Positions 34,873-44,935 of a stretch of 64,000 nucleotides of DNA are shown here, in pieces. This DNA is from Actinomyces oris (lineage in GTDB: Bacteria; Actinomycetota; Actinomycetes; Actinomycetales; Actinomycetaceae). Position 1 is the first letter of the stretch. Every line of letters begins with the position of its first letter. Location: positions 2,294,001 through 2,358,000 of the forward strand of contig NZ_CP014232.1 in assembly GCF_001553935.1 (NCBI RefSeq). Direction: 5' to 3'. The position numbers were made by a program, and so were the translations under genes. The notes below the pieces were generated by a model. It saw only the letters and a list, made by a program, of their open reading frames with translations, was not told the origin of the DNA and did no database searches.

Positions 34873-36203
34873 GCACCACCCTGGCCTACATCCTGGGCAT
34901 CGTCATCCTCGTCATCGGGATCGGTGTCTCAGTGGCCCTTCACGAGCTCGGGCACATGATCCCCGCCAAGAAGTTCGGTGTGAAGGTACCCGAGTACTTC
35001 ATCGGCTTCGGACCCAAGATCTGGTCGTTCAAGCGCGGGGAGACCGAGTACGGCGTCAAGGCCATCTGGCTGGGCGGCTACGTCAAGCTCGTCGGCATGC
35101 TGCCGCCGGCCAGGCCCGGCAGACCGGACCGCCGACGCAAGGACGGAAGCCTGGGCATGGTGGGCGAGGCTCGCGCCGAGGCCCTGGAGGAGATCCAGCC
35201 CGGCGAGGAGCACCGGGCCTTCTACCACCTCAGCGTCCCCAAGAAGCTCATCGTCATGGCCGGGGGAATCCTCACCAACCTGGTCCTGGGGATCGTGCTG
35301 CTGGCCGTGGCCGTCGGCGTGGTCGGCATCCCCGGACGCACGACGACGCTGTCGACCGTGGCGCCCTGCGTGTCGTCCGACATCGACGCGGGCGCCCCCT
35401 GCCAGGACTCCGACCCGGTCGGCCCCGCCAGCGCCGCCGGCATACGGGTCGGCGACAGGATCGTCTCCTGGGGCGGGGTGAAGGTCTCCACCTGGGAGGA
35501 GCTGCAGGCCCGGATCGCCGCCCAAGGCACCAGCCCCACCGAGGTCGTCATCGAGCGCGACGGAGCCGAGCGCACCGTGAGCGTCACCGCGGTCGAGGCC
35601 CAGCGCACCGTTCGCGACGCGCAGGGCGCCCCGGTCAAGGACGCCTCCGGGGCGGTGCGCACCCAGGCCCGCCCCTATGTCGGCATCTCCCCGTCGCTGG
35701 GAACCATTCCCCTGAGCCCCACCAAGATCCCCGGCATCATCGGGCAGGCCATCGGAGGCACGGTCAAGGCCATCGCCACCCTTCCGGTGGGCCTCTATCA
35801 CGCCGTTCAGGCGGCGCTGGGCGTGGAGCAGCGCAGCGCCGACAGCGGCGTCGTGGGCCTGGTAGGCATGGGGCGCATGGCCGGAAACGCCACCAGCGGC
35901 GGTGTGGCCGGAGGCGGGGCGGTCCCCCTGTCGATGCGAGTGAGCACCATGCTCATGCTGCTGGGCAGCCTCAACCTGGCACTGTTTGCCTTCAACCTGG
36001 TGCCCCTGCTGCCACTGGACGGCGGGCACGTGCTCGGAGCCTGCTGGGAGGGCATCCGGCGCTCGATCGCCAAGGTGCAGGGTAAGCCCGATCCGGGCCC
36101 GGTGGACACGGCCAGGATGCTGCCGGTCGGTCAGGTCGTCTTCGGTCTGCTCATCGCCATGGCCCTGGTCCTGGTGTGGGTGGACATCGCCGCGCCGCTG
36201 TGA
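34869..36203 (+). CDS. rip1: Site-2 zinc metalloprotease, RseP/Rip1 family
   Basis: 444 residues, intramembrane M50 protease. The zinc site HELGH is in ALHELGHMIPAKKFGVKVPEYFIG in the first membrane helix; the third ligand region is 'NLVPLLPLDGGHV' near the C-terminus. A PDZ domain (about 190-245, 'PASAAGIRVGDRIVSW') lies between. Such proteases cleave membrane anti-sigma factors after a first cut outside; targets here are unknown. The GTG start overlaps dxr (GTGA). A charged loop of about 40 residues (about 80-115) follows the first domain. Next to dxr and ispG as in mycobacteria (Rip1). Confidence 0.93.
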   Translation: MSTTLAYILGIVILVIGIGVSVALHELGHMIPAKKFGVKVPEYFIGFGPKIWSFKRGETEYGVKAIWLGGYVKLVGMLPPARPGRPDRRRKDGSLGMVGEARAEALEEIQPGEEHRAFYHLSVPKKLIVMAGGILTNLVLGIVLLAVAVGVVGIPGRTTTLSTVAPCVSSDIDAGAPCQDSDPVGPASAAGIRVGDRIVSWGGVKVSTWEELQARIAAQGTSPTEVVIERDGAERTVSVTAVEAQRTVRDAQGAPVKDASGAVRTQARPYVGISPSLGTIPLSPTKIPGIIGQAIGGTVKAIATLPVGLYHAVQAALGVEQRSADSGVVGLVGMGRMAGNATSGGVAGGGAVPLSMRVSTMLMLLGSLNLALFAFNLVPLLPLDGGHVLGACWEGIRRSIAKVQGKPDPGPVDTARMLPVGQVVFGLLIAMALVLVWVDIAAPL

Positions 36204-36293
36204 GGCCCGCCGGGCCGGGGAGGGCGTGAGCAAATCGGTACTGGCGGGAGCGATGCCACACACCTGAGGCGCAGGGCCGGGCGGGGCGGGTGA

Positions 36294-36299
36294 CATACT
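36294..36299 (+). promoter_or_regulatory. Possible -10 box placed for leaderless ispG mRNA
   Basis: CATACT in GGTGACATACTG ends six bases before the ispG GTG at 36306, and no SD sequence is present between. Confidence 0.45.
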
Positions 36300-36305
36300 G
36301 GACGG

Positions 36306-37487
<1,182 letters not shown>

Positions 37488-37536
37488 GGACCGGTGAGGG
37501 CCAGGCGCTTCCAGCGTCGGCCCAGACCTGACGGGC

Positions 37537-38526
37537 ATGAGCTTCCTGCGGCACCGCGAGACGAGACGCGCTCAGCGTCACGCCGACCGCCTGACACCGG
37601 TTCCCTCCGATCAGGTGTCGGGAGTCATGTCGCTGTGCGCTCTGGAACCGGTCTGTGCCGTGAGCCTCGTCCAGCAGATGCAGCGCTGGAACCGCTGGGG
37701 GCGCGGAGACGTCGTCGCCCTGGGCGGACTGGCGCAGCCCGTCGCCGCGGCCTGGTCGGTCGGCTCCCTCATGCCCTTCGGCCTGGCAGGGCGCCCCGAG
37801 CACGGTCTGCGGGCGGCCGATGCCGGTGAGATCCGGGCGCTGGCCGAGCACTGCCGACCCCGCCTGTCCAGACACGGCTCGGTCTGCGGGCCGGCCCGGG
37901 ACGTCGCAACGATCTGGGGGGCGCTCAGCGAGCAGGGAGTGCGTTCCCGCCAGGAGCGCTGGAAGCAGCCGGTCCTGGTCGCACCTCGCCCGGTCGGGGG
38001 GCTGAGCGTCGGGCACCGGTCCCGTCACTCTTCCCTGTCCTGGGTGGGGCAGACGGTCCGCCGGGCGCAGCCAGGTGAGACGGAGATGGTCCTTCCGGCC
38101 TCGGTGGACATGTTCATCGGTGAGCTCGGTTATGACCCCACCACCGATGGTTCCGGATACCGGCGTCACGTCGGCTGGCTCATTGAGCAGCGGCGCAGCT
38201 ACGTCGTCCTCGACGACGGCGCAGGAGGTCCTGTCCAGCCCGGATCACCCCGGGCGGTGGCCTTCAAGGCCGACGTCGGTGCCCTGTGGCACTCCCCGAC
38301 AGGTGGCGTCGCCCAGCTGACCGGCGTGTGGACCCGCCCCGACCTGCGTGGGCGGGGAGTCGGGGCGGCGGCTCTGGCCGGTGTGGTGGACGCCGTGCGC
38401 CGGGACCATGTCGGCGCCGACGGCGTCGTGAGCCTCTACGTCAACGACTACAACGCCCCCGCCATGGCGCTCTACCGCTCCCTGGGCTTTGAGCAGGTGG
38501 GTCTGTTCGCCACCGTGCTCCTGTGA
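37537..38526 (+). CDS. GNAT acetyltransferase with N-terminal DUF4081-type domain
   Basis: 329 residues. The N-terminal half (about 30-140, 'VSLVQQMQRWNRWGRGDVVALGG') resembles the DUF4081 domain seen in the actinobacterial gene next to ispG. The C-terminal half is a GNAT domain with the acetyl-CoA loop 'RPDLRGRGVGAAALAGVVDAV' and 'SLYVNDYNAPAMALYRSLGFEQVG'. Substrate unknown. It follows ispG by 49 bases and is probably co-transcribed. The same pairing exists in mycobacteria, so the position is ancestral. Confidence 0.88.
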   Translation: MSFLRHRETRRAQRHADRLTPVPSDQVSGVMSLCALEPVCAVSLVQQMQRWNRWGRGDVVALGGLAQPVAAAWSVGSLMPFGLAGRPEHGLRAADAGEIRALAEHCRPRLSRHGSVCGPARDVATIWGALSEQGVRSRQERWKQPVLVAPRPVGGLSVGHRSRHSSLSWVGQTVRRAQPGETEMVLPASVDMFIGELGYDPTTDGSGYRRHVGWLIEQRRSYVVLDDGAGGPVQPGSPRAVAFKADVGALWHSPTGGVAQLTGVWTRPDLRGRGVGAAALAGVVDAVRRDHVGADGVVSLYVNDYNAPAMALYRSLGFEQVGLFATVLL

Positions 38527-38612
38527 ACGTTCCCGGTGGGACCGCAAGGACGATGCTGTTTTGTTACACGGCGCCTGCAAAGTCATGGTGAACAACATAT
38601 GGAGCGTCTTGG

Positions 38613-38927
38613 GTGGCTCGCCTACGATCACCAATCGTGCGCAGTACGGATGACGTCGACTCCGAGACCACGGAGCGTCAGAACAATATCGAGGTCTGGA
38701 ACGATCTCGTCTCGCCCAGAGATTTGCTCATCTGTCTTCTGATTTCGGTGATGTGTATCGTTGCGGCGGTACTTTTATCCGCCTCTTTCGGGGGAAAGCC
38801 GCTGTTCTGGGGGCTGGGAGCCTCAACGATCGGATTTATCGCCTGCTGCTTCCTGGTGAGTCCCAAGCGCGAGGTCACCATTGTCGAGGAGCTGAGCATC
38901 GGCACGAGTGAGGGGGCGGACCAGTGA
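38613..38927 (+). CDS. Small two-helix membrane protein, partner of TctA-like transporter
   Basis: 104 residues from GTG 38613 (GGAG eight bases upstream); an in-frame GTG at 38637 is an alternative. Two membrane helices (about 37-58 and 63-85) flanked by acidic tails. It overlaps the TctA-like gene by 4 bases, which is where the small subunit TctB lies in tripartite tricarboxylate transporters. TctB proteins usually have about 140-160 residues and four helices, so this one is short and cannot be assigned by sequence alone. The DNA here (38560-38790) is less GC-rich than its surroundings. Confidence 0.7.
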   Translation: MARLRSPIVRSTDDVDSETTERQNNIEVWNDLVSPRDLLICLLISVMCIVAAVLLSASFGGKPLFWGLGASTIGFIACCFLVSPKREVTIVEELSIGTSEGADQ

Positions 38928-40300
38928 CCGTGAGCCTTCTTCTCATGATGGTGGCCGCCATCCTGGCTGCCGTGGTCCTCTATACGTTCATCGGGTTCAT
39001 TCCCGGCACGGATGAGACCGGGGTGCTCGCGCCCGTCACCCTGGCGATCATCCTGGCCGGAGCCCCGCCGCACGTGGTCCTCGCCTTCTTCATCTCCGCC
39101 GTGGTCACGCTCAACCTCATGAACGGCATCCCAACGGCGCTGGTGGGCCTTCCCGGCGGGGTCATGTCCGCTCCGCTCATGGATCATGCCATGGTGCTGC
39201 GCACCAAGGGCCTGGCCTCCGACACGATCCGGAAGATGGCGGTGGGCTCGGCCATCGGAACCCTCATCTCCATTCCCCTGAGCTTCCTCCTGGCCAGTCT
39301 GCTGCTTCCCATGGCCGACTGGATCAAGACCCATTCCGATATCGTCCTTGCGGCCGGAGCCGTGGTCCTGGCCCTGCTCGGAAAGAATCGCATCCTCTCA
39401 CTGGTGTCGATTCTTCCCATGGCGCTGCTGTTTCAGGCGCTTCCGGCCCTCTACCGGGGCGCGGGCATCATCCCGGAGAAGGCCAGCGTCAACACCTCCT
39501 TTTTCCTCGGGATCACTGTGGGACCCATGCTCCTGACCCTCCTGGAGCTGCTCAACGCCAAGCGCCGGGAGGAGCTGCCGCACGGTAACCGCACCAAGGC
39601 CGAGCTGCTGCGCTCCGGTTTCGGCCGACAGGCGCTGCGGCCGGGTCGGCTCATCACCAGGTCCGAGGGATGGTGGAGTGCCGCTATGGCCGCCGCCTCC
39701 ACCCCGCTGTTCATTCTCAGCCCGGTGGGCCTGACCTTCTTGCTGGGGGAGGCCTCCGTGGCCCGCCAGAACGAGGACCGGGTGCCCCGCGCACAGCGTG
39801 CGGTGACCGTTATGAGCGCCCTGGCCCACTCGACCTACCTCGCCGGCGTCATTATCCCGTTGGTGGCGCTCGGGGTCCCGATCTCCGGGGTGTCCGTCGG
39901 ACCCGCCGGCCCGCTGTTCAATGCGGGCTCGGTCTACACCAAGCAGCACAACCTGCACCACCTGCTGGACTTGCCCGGGTTCATCATCACCGTGACCATT
40001 GGGGCTCTGATCGCGCTTGCGATCACCTACGTCATTGCGGTGCGCTGGTCCTCGCAGATCACCTACTTCGTCATGCGTCGGATCCCTCACGAGGCGGTAC
40101 TGGCGCTGTTCGTCGCCTTCGTCATCCTGCTGGCCTACATCGACGCTGACCAGAAGGCGGGCCTGGCCAACGTCTTCGGGGTCCTGCTCGTAGGAGTCGT
40201 GTGCGGATCACTCAACCGCCTGGGAGTTGCCTACGGCGTCCAGTTCATGTCGCTTTACGCCGCCCCCGGCATCGTCAAGGCCCTGGCCGCTCTGGCCTGA
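38924..40300 (+). CDS. TctA-family membrane transporter
   Basis: 458 residues with about eleven membrane helices. The first helix region 'FIGFIPGTDETGVLAPVTLAIILAG' and 'NGIPTALVGLPGGVMSAPLMDH' match the conserved glycine-rich loop of TctA, the large subunit of tripartite tricarboxylate transporters, and 'PAGPLFNAGSVYTKQHN' follows. TctA normally works with TctB and a periplasmic binding protein TctC; no TctC gene is near. The substrate is therefore unknown. The GTG start overlaps the small membrane gene (GTGA). A bidirectional-looking hairpin follows. Confidence 0.8.
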   Translation: MTVSLLLMMVAAILAAVVLYTFIGFIPGTDETGVLAPVTLAIILAGAPPHVVLAFFISAVVTLNLMNGIPTALVGLPGGVMSAPLMDHAMVLRTKGLASDTIRKMAVGSAIGTLISIPLSFLLASLLLPMADWIKTHSDIVLAAGAVVLALLGKNRILSLVSILPMALLFQALPALYRGAGIIPEKASVNTSFFLGITVGPMLLTLLELLNAKRREELPHGNRTKAELLRSGFGRQALRPGRLITRSEGWWSAAMAAASTPLFILSPVGLTFLLGEASVARQNEDRVPRAQRAVTVMSALAHSTYLAGVIIPLVALGVPISGVSVGPAGPLFNAGSVYTKQHNLHHLLDLPGFIITVTIGALIALAITYVIAVRWSSQITYFVMRRIPHEAVLALFVAFVILLAYIDADQKAGLANVFGVLLVGVVCGSLNRLGVAYGVQFMSLYAAPGIVKALAALA

Positions 40301-40316
40301 TCTCCTTCTCGCGGGA

Positions 40317-40349
40317 TGCGGCGGAGGTTGGGGACCTGCCTCCGCCGCA
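40317..40349. terminator. Hairpin between convergent tctA-like gene and fni
   Basis: TGCGGCGGAGG (40317-40327) and CCTCCGCCGCA (40339-40349) pair exactly over an 11-base loop. It can serve both converging transcripts. Confidence 0.7.
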
Positions 40350-40470
40350 CGTCTGTTGCGATCGGCCACGCGAGACTTCCGATGCTGAGTCCTGATACCG
40401 GCACTCTATGAGTCAGTCAGAGTAAGGGGCAGAGGGGACGATCCCCCTTGACGGAAGCACCTGGTGACGG

Positions 40471-41559
40471 TTAGGTATCGCTGCGGTGCGCCAGACGGGT
40501 CAGGTCGACGCCGAGCAGACGCGCCTGTTCGGCGGTGCGTCCGGTCACGACCACATCGGTACGGCGCAGCTGGGCCACATCGGCCGCTCCCAGCAGGGTC
40601 ATGAGCGTGCGCACGTGGTCGCCCCAGGTGCTCAGCTCGCGGCGCAGGGCCTCGGGGCCCTCCTTGACCAGGGTGCGCAGCACGTGCCCGGAGGCCCCGA
40701 CGGCGCAGGCCCCCAGGGCCAGTGACCGCACGACGTCGAGCGGGTTGCGCACGCCGCCGGAGGCCAGCACCGGCAGACCGACCGGGTCATCGACCGCCAC
40801 AGACTCCAGCAGGCACAGCGCCGTCGACTGGCCCCAGCCGACCAGGTAGGACAGGTCGCGCTGCGGGCGGCGCTCGTTCTCAATGGCGATGAAGTCCGTG
40901 CCCCCCGCTCCGGCCACGTCGACGGCCGCGACACCGGTACGCGCCAGGGATTCGATGCTCCGGCGTGAGAGCCCGAAGCCCACCTCCTTGACCACCACCG
41001 GGACGGGCACGGCCGTGACAATGGTGGCGACCGCCTCCTCCCAGCCGCTGAAATCGCGGTCGCCCTCGGGCATGACCAGCTCCTGGGCCGCGTTGAGGTG
41101 GATCTGCAAGGCATCGGCCTCAAGCATCTCCACGGCCCGCGCCGCCTCCTGCGGGCTGACCGTCGGCCCGACGTTGGCCAGCACGAAGGCGCCCGGGGCC
41201 CGACGGCGGATGACGTGGAAGCCATCTGCCCGCTCGGGGTCGTGCAGGGCCACGTGCTGGGAACCGCAGGCGATCGCGACTCCTGCCTCAGCGGCCGCCT
41301 CGGCCAGGTCGGCGTTGATGGCCGCCGTCGCCTGCGTCCCGCCGGTCATGGCGTTGATGTAGAACGGGGCCTCCCAGCGGGAGCCCAGCACGGTGGTGCC
41401 GATATCGACCTGCTCAGCGCTGACGCCCGGCAGGCTGTGGTGGATGAAGGAGACGTCGTCGAAGGCGTTCGCACGGTCCTGGCGGTGCAGGTGCACCGCC
41501 AGCTCCAGGTGCTCGTCCTTGCGGGAGGCCCGCTGTGAGTCGGTGGACTCGTGGCTCAT
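40471..41559 (-). CDS. fni: Type 2 isopentenyl-diphosphate delta-isomerase
   Basis: 362 residues. FMN- and NADPH-dependent interconversion of IPP and DMAPP. Visible: 'RKDEHLELAVH' at the N-terminus, 'INAMTGGT', 'NVGPTVS', 'LQIHLNAAQELVMPEGDRDF' (phosphate and metal site), 'VVVKEVGFGLS', 'VDVAGAGGTDF' and 'VLASGGVRNPLDVVRSLALGA' (FMN site). ATG 41559 overlaps the pmk stop (ATGA). Last gene of the mevalonate operon. An isomerase is strictly needed when IPP comes from mevalonate, and optional with the MEP pathway. Confidence 0.96.
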   Translation of the reverse strand: MSHESTDSQRASRKDEHLELAVHLHRQDRANAFDDVSFIHHSLPGVSAEQVDIGTTVLGSRWEAPFYINAMTGGTQATAAINADLAEAAAEAGVAIACGSQHVALHDPERADGFHVIRRRAPGAFVLANVGPTVSPQEAARAVEMLEADALQIHLNAAQELVMPEGDRDFSGWEEAVATIVTAVPVPVVVKEVGFGLSRRSIESLARTGVAAVDVAGAGGTDFIAIENERRPQRDLSYLVGWGQSTALCLLESVAVDDPVGLPVLASGGVRNPLDVVRSLALGACAVGASGHVLRTLVKEGPEALRRELSTWGDHVRTLMTLLGAADVAQLRRTDVVVTGRTAEQARLLGVDLTRLAHRSDT

Positions 41560-42695
41560 GAGGTGACCTCCATAGGGGGCACGGGGGAGTCGTGGGTGTA
41601 GATCGCCAGGTCCAGGGGCTGGATACTTGCCGCCCTCCAGGCGGAGCTCATGGCGGCGATGTCGTTGTCCGGCGGGCACAGGGCGATACCGCAGTCCCCG
41701 CCGCCGGCCCCCGAGCTCTTGGCAGCGGCCCCGTGATCGCGGGCGATCTCGACCAGCCGCGTCAGCTCGGGAGTCTCGATGACACGGCCGCTGATCCGTC
41801 CGAGCTGCACCAGAAGCACCCGGTTTCGCGTGATTGCGCTCATGACCTGGCCGGCGTCGTCGTCCTCGATGGCCGTGGTCAGGGAGGCCAGGGTGTCCTG
41901 GCTGGCGCGCAGGAAGGACGAGTAGACGTCGTCGACCCCGCGGGAGCCCGCCTGGACGCCGGCAACCAGGGCCGGGGTGGAGGCGGGAGCCCCGGTCCAT
42001 CCCACCTGAAGCCTCACGGAGGGAACCGGCAGTCGACGCAGGCACAGGCCGGGCCAGTCGGATTCCAGCAGGTCTCCTGTGCCGCCACGGGCCTGCGCCC
42101 GTTGCCTGGCCCGGCGCAGCCACACGCGGTCGGGTGAGGCGTAGTCCACCCAGCCGGTCACGGCGCTGGCCGCGATGTCGCCCCCCGAGCCGATCGGCTG
42201 GACCGCGTCACTGGCCAGCATCGCCAGCTTGTAGACACGCGAGTCGTCCAGACTCAGGCCGTAGAAGCCCGCGACGGCGCGCACCGTCGCCACGGTCACC
42301 GCCGCGGAGGATCCCAGGCCCAGCTTGCGCCCGTCCGCCTCGTCCAGCTCGCTGGAGATGCCCAGGTTGAAGGACCCCAGCCGGCCACCACCCTCGGCCA
42401 CCAGCGCCTCGACGACGCGGATCGCCGAGATCACGTAGTCGTCATCACCCCCGACAGCCTCAGCCAGGCCGTCCTGCGGGCGGTGACGCCAGGGCCTGGA
42501 GCCGGTGTCGTAGAGCCGCGAGCTGATCGTGCCCGCGTACCCGCCGGTGGGGGAGCAGGGCGTGATGCGTACGGTGATGAATCGGTTGACCGCCACCAGG
42601 ACCGCTCGGTGGCCGGGCTCGACGACGGCGTACTCACCGGCGATGTAGAGCTTGCCCGGCGCCCTGGAGACCACGCCGTCAGCGTGAGGGGTCAT
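41556..42695 (-). CDS. pmk: Phosphomevalonate kinase
   Basis: 379 residues, GHMP superfamily. Phosphorylates 5-phosphomevalonate to the diphosphate. Motifs in order: 'APGKLYIAGEYAVVEPGH', ATP-binding 'KLGLGSSAAVTVATVRAV' and C-terminal 'AAKSSGAGGGDCGIALC'. Middle 'SDAVQPIGSGGDIAASAVTGWVDY' matches bacterial PMK rather than MVK. The start overlaps mvaD by 4 bases (ATGA). Length is normal for bacterial PMK. Confidence 0.94.
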   Translation of the reverse strand: MTPHADGVVSRAPGKLYIAGEYAVVEPGHRAVLVAVNRFITVRITPCSPTGGYAGTISSRLYDTGSRPWRHRPQDGLAEAVGGDDDYVISAIRVVEALVAEGGGRLGSFNLGISSELDEADGRKLGLGSSAAVTVATVRAVAGFYGLSLDDSRVYKLAMLASDAVQPIGSGGDIAASAVTGWVDYASPDRVWLRRARQRAQARGGTGDLLESDWPGLCLRRLPVPSVRLQVGWTGAPASTPALVAGVQAGSRGVDDVYSSFLRASQDTLASLTTAIEDDDAGQVMSAITRNRVLLVQLGRISGRVIETPELTRLVEIARDHGAAAKSSGAGGGDCGIALCPPDNDIAAMSSAWRAASIQPLDLAIYTHDSPVPPMEVTS

Positions 42696-43717
42696 AAGTC
42701 TTCCTCGATACGCACCCCGCCGCCGGGATACCTCACCGAGACGGTGGTGCCGGGCAGACGGTCGCGCAGCGCGGCGGCGATCTCCTCAGCCCGGGCACCC
42801 TCAGTGAGCACCTTGACATTGGGACCCGCATCGATCGTCGCCCACACGGGCAGTCCTTCATCGCGCATGGCGTGGATCGCGTGCAGCGCCGCAACGGTCT
42901 GCGGCAGCCAGTAGACGATGCCCGGGCGGGCCGCGATCATCGTGGCGTGCATGCCCAGGGCGTTACCCTCGACGATCTCTCCGAGCCGCGCCAGGTCGCC
43001 CGCCCGGACCGCCTCCAGCGCCACCTGAAGGTCTCTCCCGCTGGCCTCGACCCAGGCGGGGAAGAGAGGAGAGGTCGCCATGGTCGCCCGCATGGCACGG
43101 GTGGAGCTGATGGGCTTGTACCGCTCGGAAAGCACGACGACGACCATCGCCAGGTCCATCTCGCACCCAACCGGCTCGGCGTAGGAGGAGGCGTCGTCGT
43201 GGCCCGCGTTCCACAGGACCAGCCCACCGAAGACGGAGCGCGTGGCCGACCCCGACCCGCGCCGGGCCAGCCGGGAGAGGGCACGGTCGTCGAGGTTCAT
43301 GCCGGCGGCGCGGGAGGCGGCCGCCGCAAGCGCTGCAAAGCCCGCCGCCGAGCTCGCCAGCCCGGCCGCCAGCGGCACCGAGGCCCGGGAGATGACGGTA
43401 GCCGGTGTGGCGACGCCTGAGCTGGAACGTACCAGGTCGAGGAACCGGGTCACTCGCCCCAGCTCCACGGCGCTGGGGGAGACCCCGTTGATCGTCACCG
43501 AGTCTGCGGCGCCGGCACCGCCGTCGAAGGAGACCGTCGTCGTCGTCCGGGTCCCTGCGAGGGTGAGGGACAGGCTCGAGGTGGCGGGGATCGCCAGCGC
43601 CTCATCCACCTTGCCCCAGTACTTGATGAGCGCGATGTTGGTGTTGGCGCTGGCTGTCGCCGTCGGGGCAGCGGCCGGGGAGGAGCCGGCAGCGGCTCCA
43701 AGGGGTACGGCGGTCAC
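42692..43717 (-). CDS. mvaD: Diphosphomevalonate decarboxylase
   Basis: 341 residues from GTG 43717, which overlaps the mvk stop (GTGA) and has AGGTGG upstream; an in-frame start at 43753 lies inside mvk. ATP-dependent decarboxylation of mevalonate diphosphate to IPP. Motifs: 'NTNIALIKYWGKVDEALAIPATSSLSLTL' region, 'ASSAAGFAALAAAASRA', 'RRGSGSATRSVFGG' and 'TIDAGPNVKVL'. The catalytic Asp lies in that last motif by family knowledge. An Ala-rich N-terminal 20 residues precede the core. Confidence 0.96.
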   Translation of the reverse strand: MTAVPLGAAAGSSPAAAPTATASANTNIALIKYWGKVDEALAIPATSSLSLTLAGTRTTTTVSFDGGAGAADSVTINGVSPSAVELGRVTRFLDLVRSSSGVATPATVISRASVPLAAGLASSAAGFAALAAAASRAAGMNLDDRALSRLARRGSGSATRSVFGGLVLWNAGHDDASSYAEPVGCEMDLAMVVVVLSERYKPISSTRAMRATMATSPLFPAWVEASGRDLQVALEAVRAGDLARLGEIVEGNALGMHATMIAARPGIVYWLPQTVAALHAIHAMRDEGLPVWATIDAGPNVKVLTEGARAEEIAAALRDRLPGTTVSVRYPGGGVRIEEDL

Positions 43718-44676
43718 TCGTCCACCTCGCTGATGCGCATCCGATAGCTCCATGTCTCCGGTGCGCCGGCCTGTTCCAGGGCGGCACGCACCCGGCGCGT
43801 GGCGGACTCGCCGGTGACCAGGGCGATGACGCAGCCGCCGAGTCCTCCGCCAGTGAGCTTGGCGCCCAGTGCCCCGGCGCTGCGGGCGGCCTCGGTGAGG
43901 TCATCGAGGATCGGCAGGCTCAGGCTGAGTTCGGTCAGCACCGCGTGCGCCTCATCCATGGCGACCCCGAGGGCCGGGGCGTCGGCCTGGTCCAGGGCCA
44001 TGATCGCGTTCTGGGTGAGTGCTCCCAGTCGGTTGATACGCGGGCCGATGTTGTCAGGATCGCTCTCGTAGCGCCGGCGCAGGCCTCCAACGGCCTCTCG
44101 GGTGGAGCCGTGGATCCCGGAGTCGGCGATGACCAGGAAAGCGTTGTCGATGCGCTGGCTTAAGGGGCGCATCTGTCCGCCCTGGAACCGGATGGGGCAC
44201 GGTGAGCAGGTGGCGGCGGCGTCCAGCCCCGAGGGCTTGCCGTGCGCGATCTGCTCAGCCATCTGCGTCAGCGCGAACAGCTCATCGGAGCTGGCCTCGC
44301 GCCCGCAGGCGTCTAGGACAGCGCGAATGATCGCGCCGGCCGCCGCCGCCGACGAGCCGAGCCCGCGCTCATGGGGGAAGTCGCTCACGGTGGTGATATC
44401 GAAGGCCTGGACCAGGCCCCCGGAGAACTCGCGGGCCACCTCGAAGGCCCGTGCGACACTGGCGAACCGGGACCCGGCCTGGTCCAGGGGCCCCGAGTAG
44501 TCCAGGCTGCTCAGCGTGGAGGGACCCGAGGTCGGGCTCGCCGTGGCTCGCATCCGCAGGTCCTGCAACGGTACGGCCACAGCGGGGTGCCCGTAGACGA
44601 CCGAGTGCTCACCCAGGAGAATGGCCTTCGCCCACGTCTGGCCGTGTCCCTCACGGATGGAGGAGTGCCTGTCCAT
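43714..44676 (-). CDS. mvk: Mevalonate kinase
   Basis: 320 residues, GHMP kinase. Phosphorylates mevalonate, the first committed step of the lower pathway. Motifs: 'AKAILLGEHSVVYGHPAVAVPL', 'HERGLGSSAAAAGAIIRAV', 'GKPSGLDAAAT' with the catalytic Asp, and 'GALGAKLTGGGLGGCVIAL'. AAGGAAAC precedes ATG 44676. First gene of mvk-mvaD-pmk-fni, all joined by 4-base overlaps. HMG-CoA synthase and reductase are not in the window and must lie elsewhere if the pathway is complete. Confidence 0.96.
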   Translation of the reverse strand: MDRHSSIREGHGQTWAKAILLGEHSVVYGHPAVAVPLQDLRMRATASPTSGPSTLSSLDYSGPLDQAGSRFASVARAFEVAREFSGGLVQAFDITTVSDFPHERGLGSSAAAAGAIIRAVLDACGREASSDELFALTQMAEQIAHGKPSGLDAAATCSPCPIRFQGGQMRPLSQRIDNAFLVIADSGIHGSTREAVGGLRRRYESDPDNIGPRINRLGALTQNAIMALDQADAPALGVAMDEAHAVLTELSLSLPILDDLTEAARSAGALGAKLTGGGLGGCVIALVTGESATRRVRAALEQAGAPETWSYRMRISEVDE

Positions 44677-44923
44677 ATGTTTCCTTGCCTGTGGCCCACG
44701 CGTCGGGAAACCGTGATGCGGGCCGGGTTCAGGGATAAGAGGGCTTGACGAACCCTTTGATGGGATCGAGCGTATCGGGCGTTTCTCGAGGGCTGCAAGT
44801 CCTACCTGACCAGCATTGAGACGGTTCGCGCGCAGCCGTGGACACAGATGCGCTGTGACCCTTTACTCCCGTGATTTCGCAGGGCCGAGCGGGCCCCGTT
44901 GGGGCGGCGGCTCTGGGACCCCG

Positions 44924-44929
44924 TAGGAT
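44924..44929 (+). promoter_or_regulatory. Possible -10 box placed for leaderless proS mRNA
   Basis: TAGGAT in CCGTAGGATC ends six bases before the proS GTG at 44936. No SD is present. Confidence 0.5.
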
Positions 44930-44935
44930 CGCCCT

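Noticed and set aside
44677..44935. Gap between mvk and proS searched for a tRNA or riboswitch
   Set aside because: No cloverleaf, T-box-like or other conserved RNA pattern could be made out; it is treated as a simple divergent promoter region.
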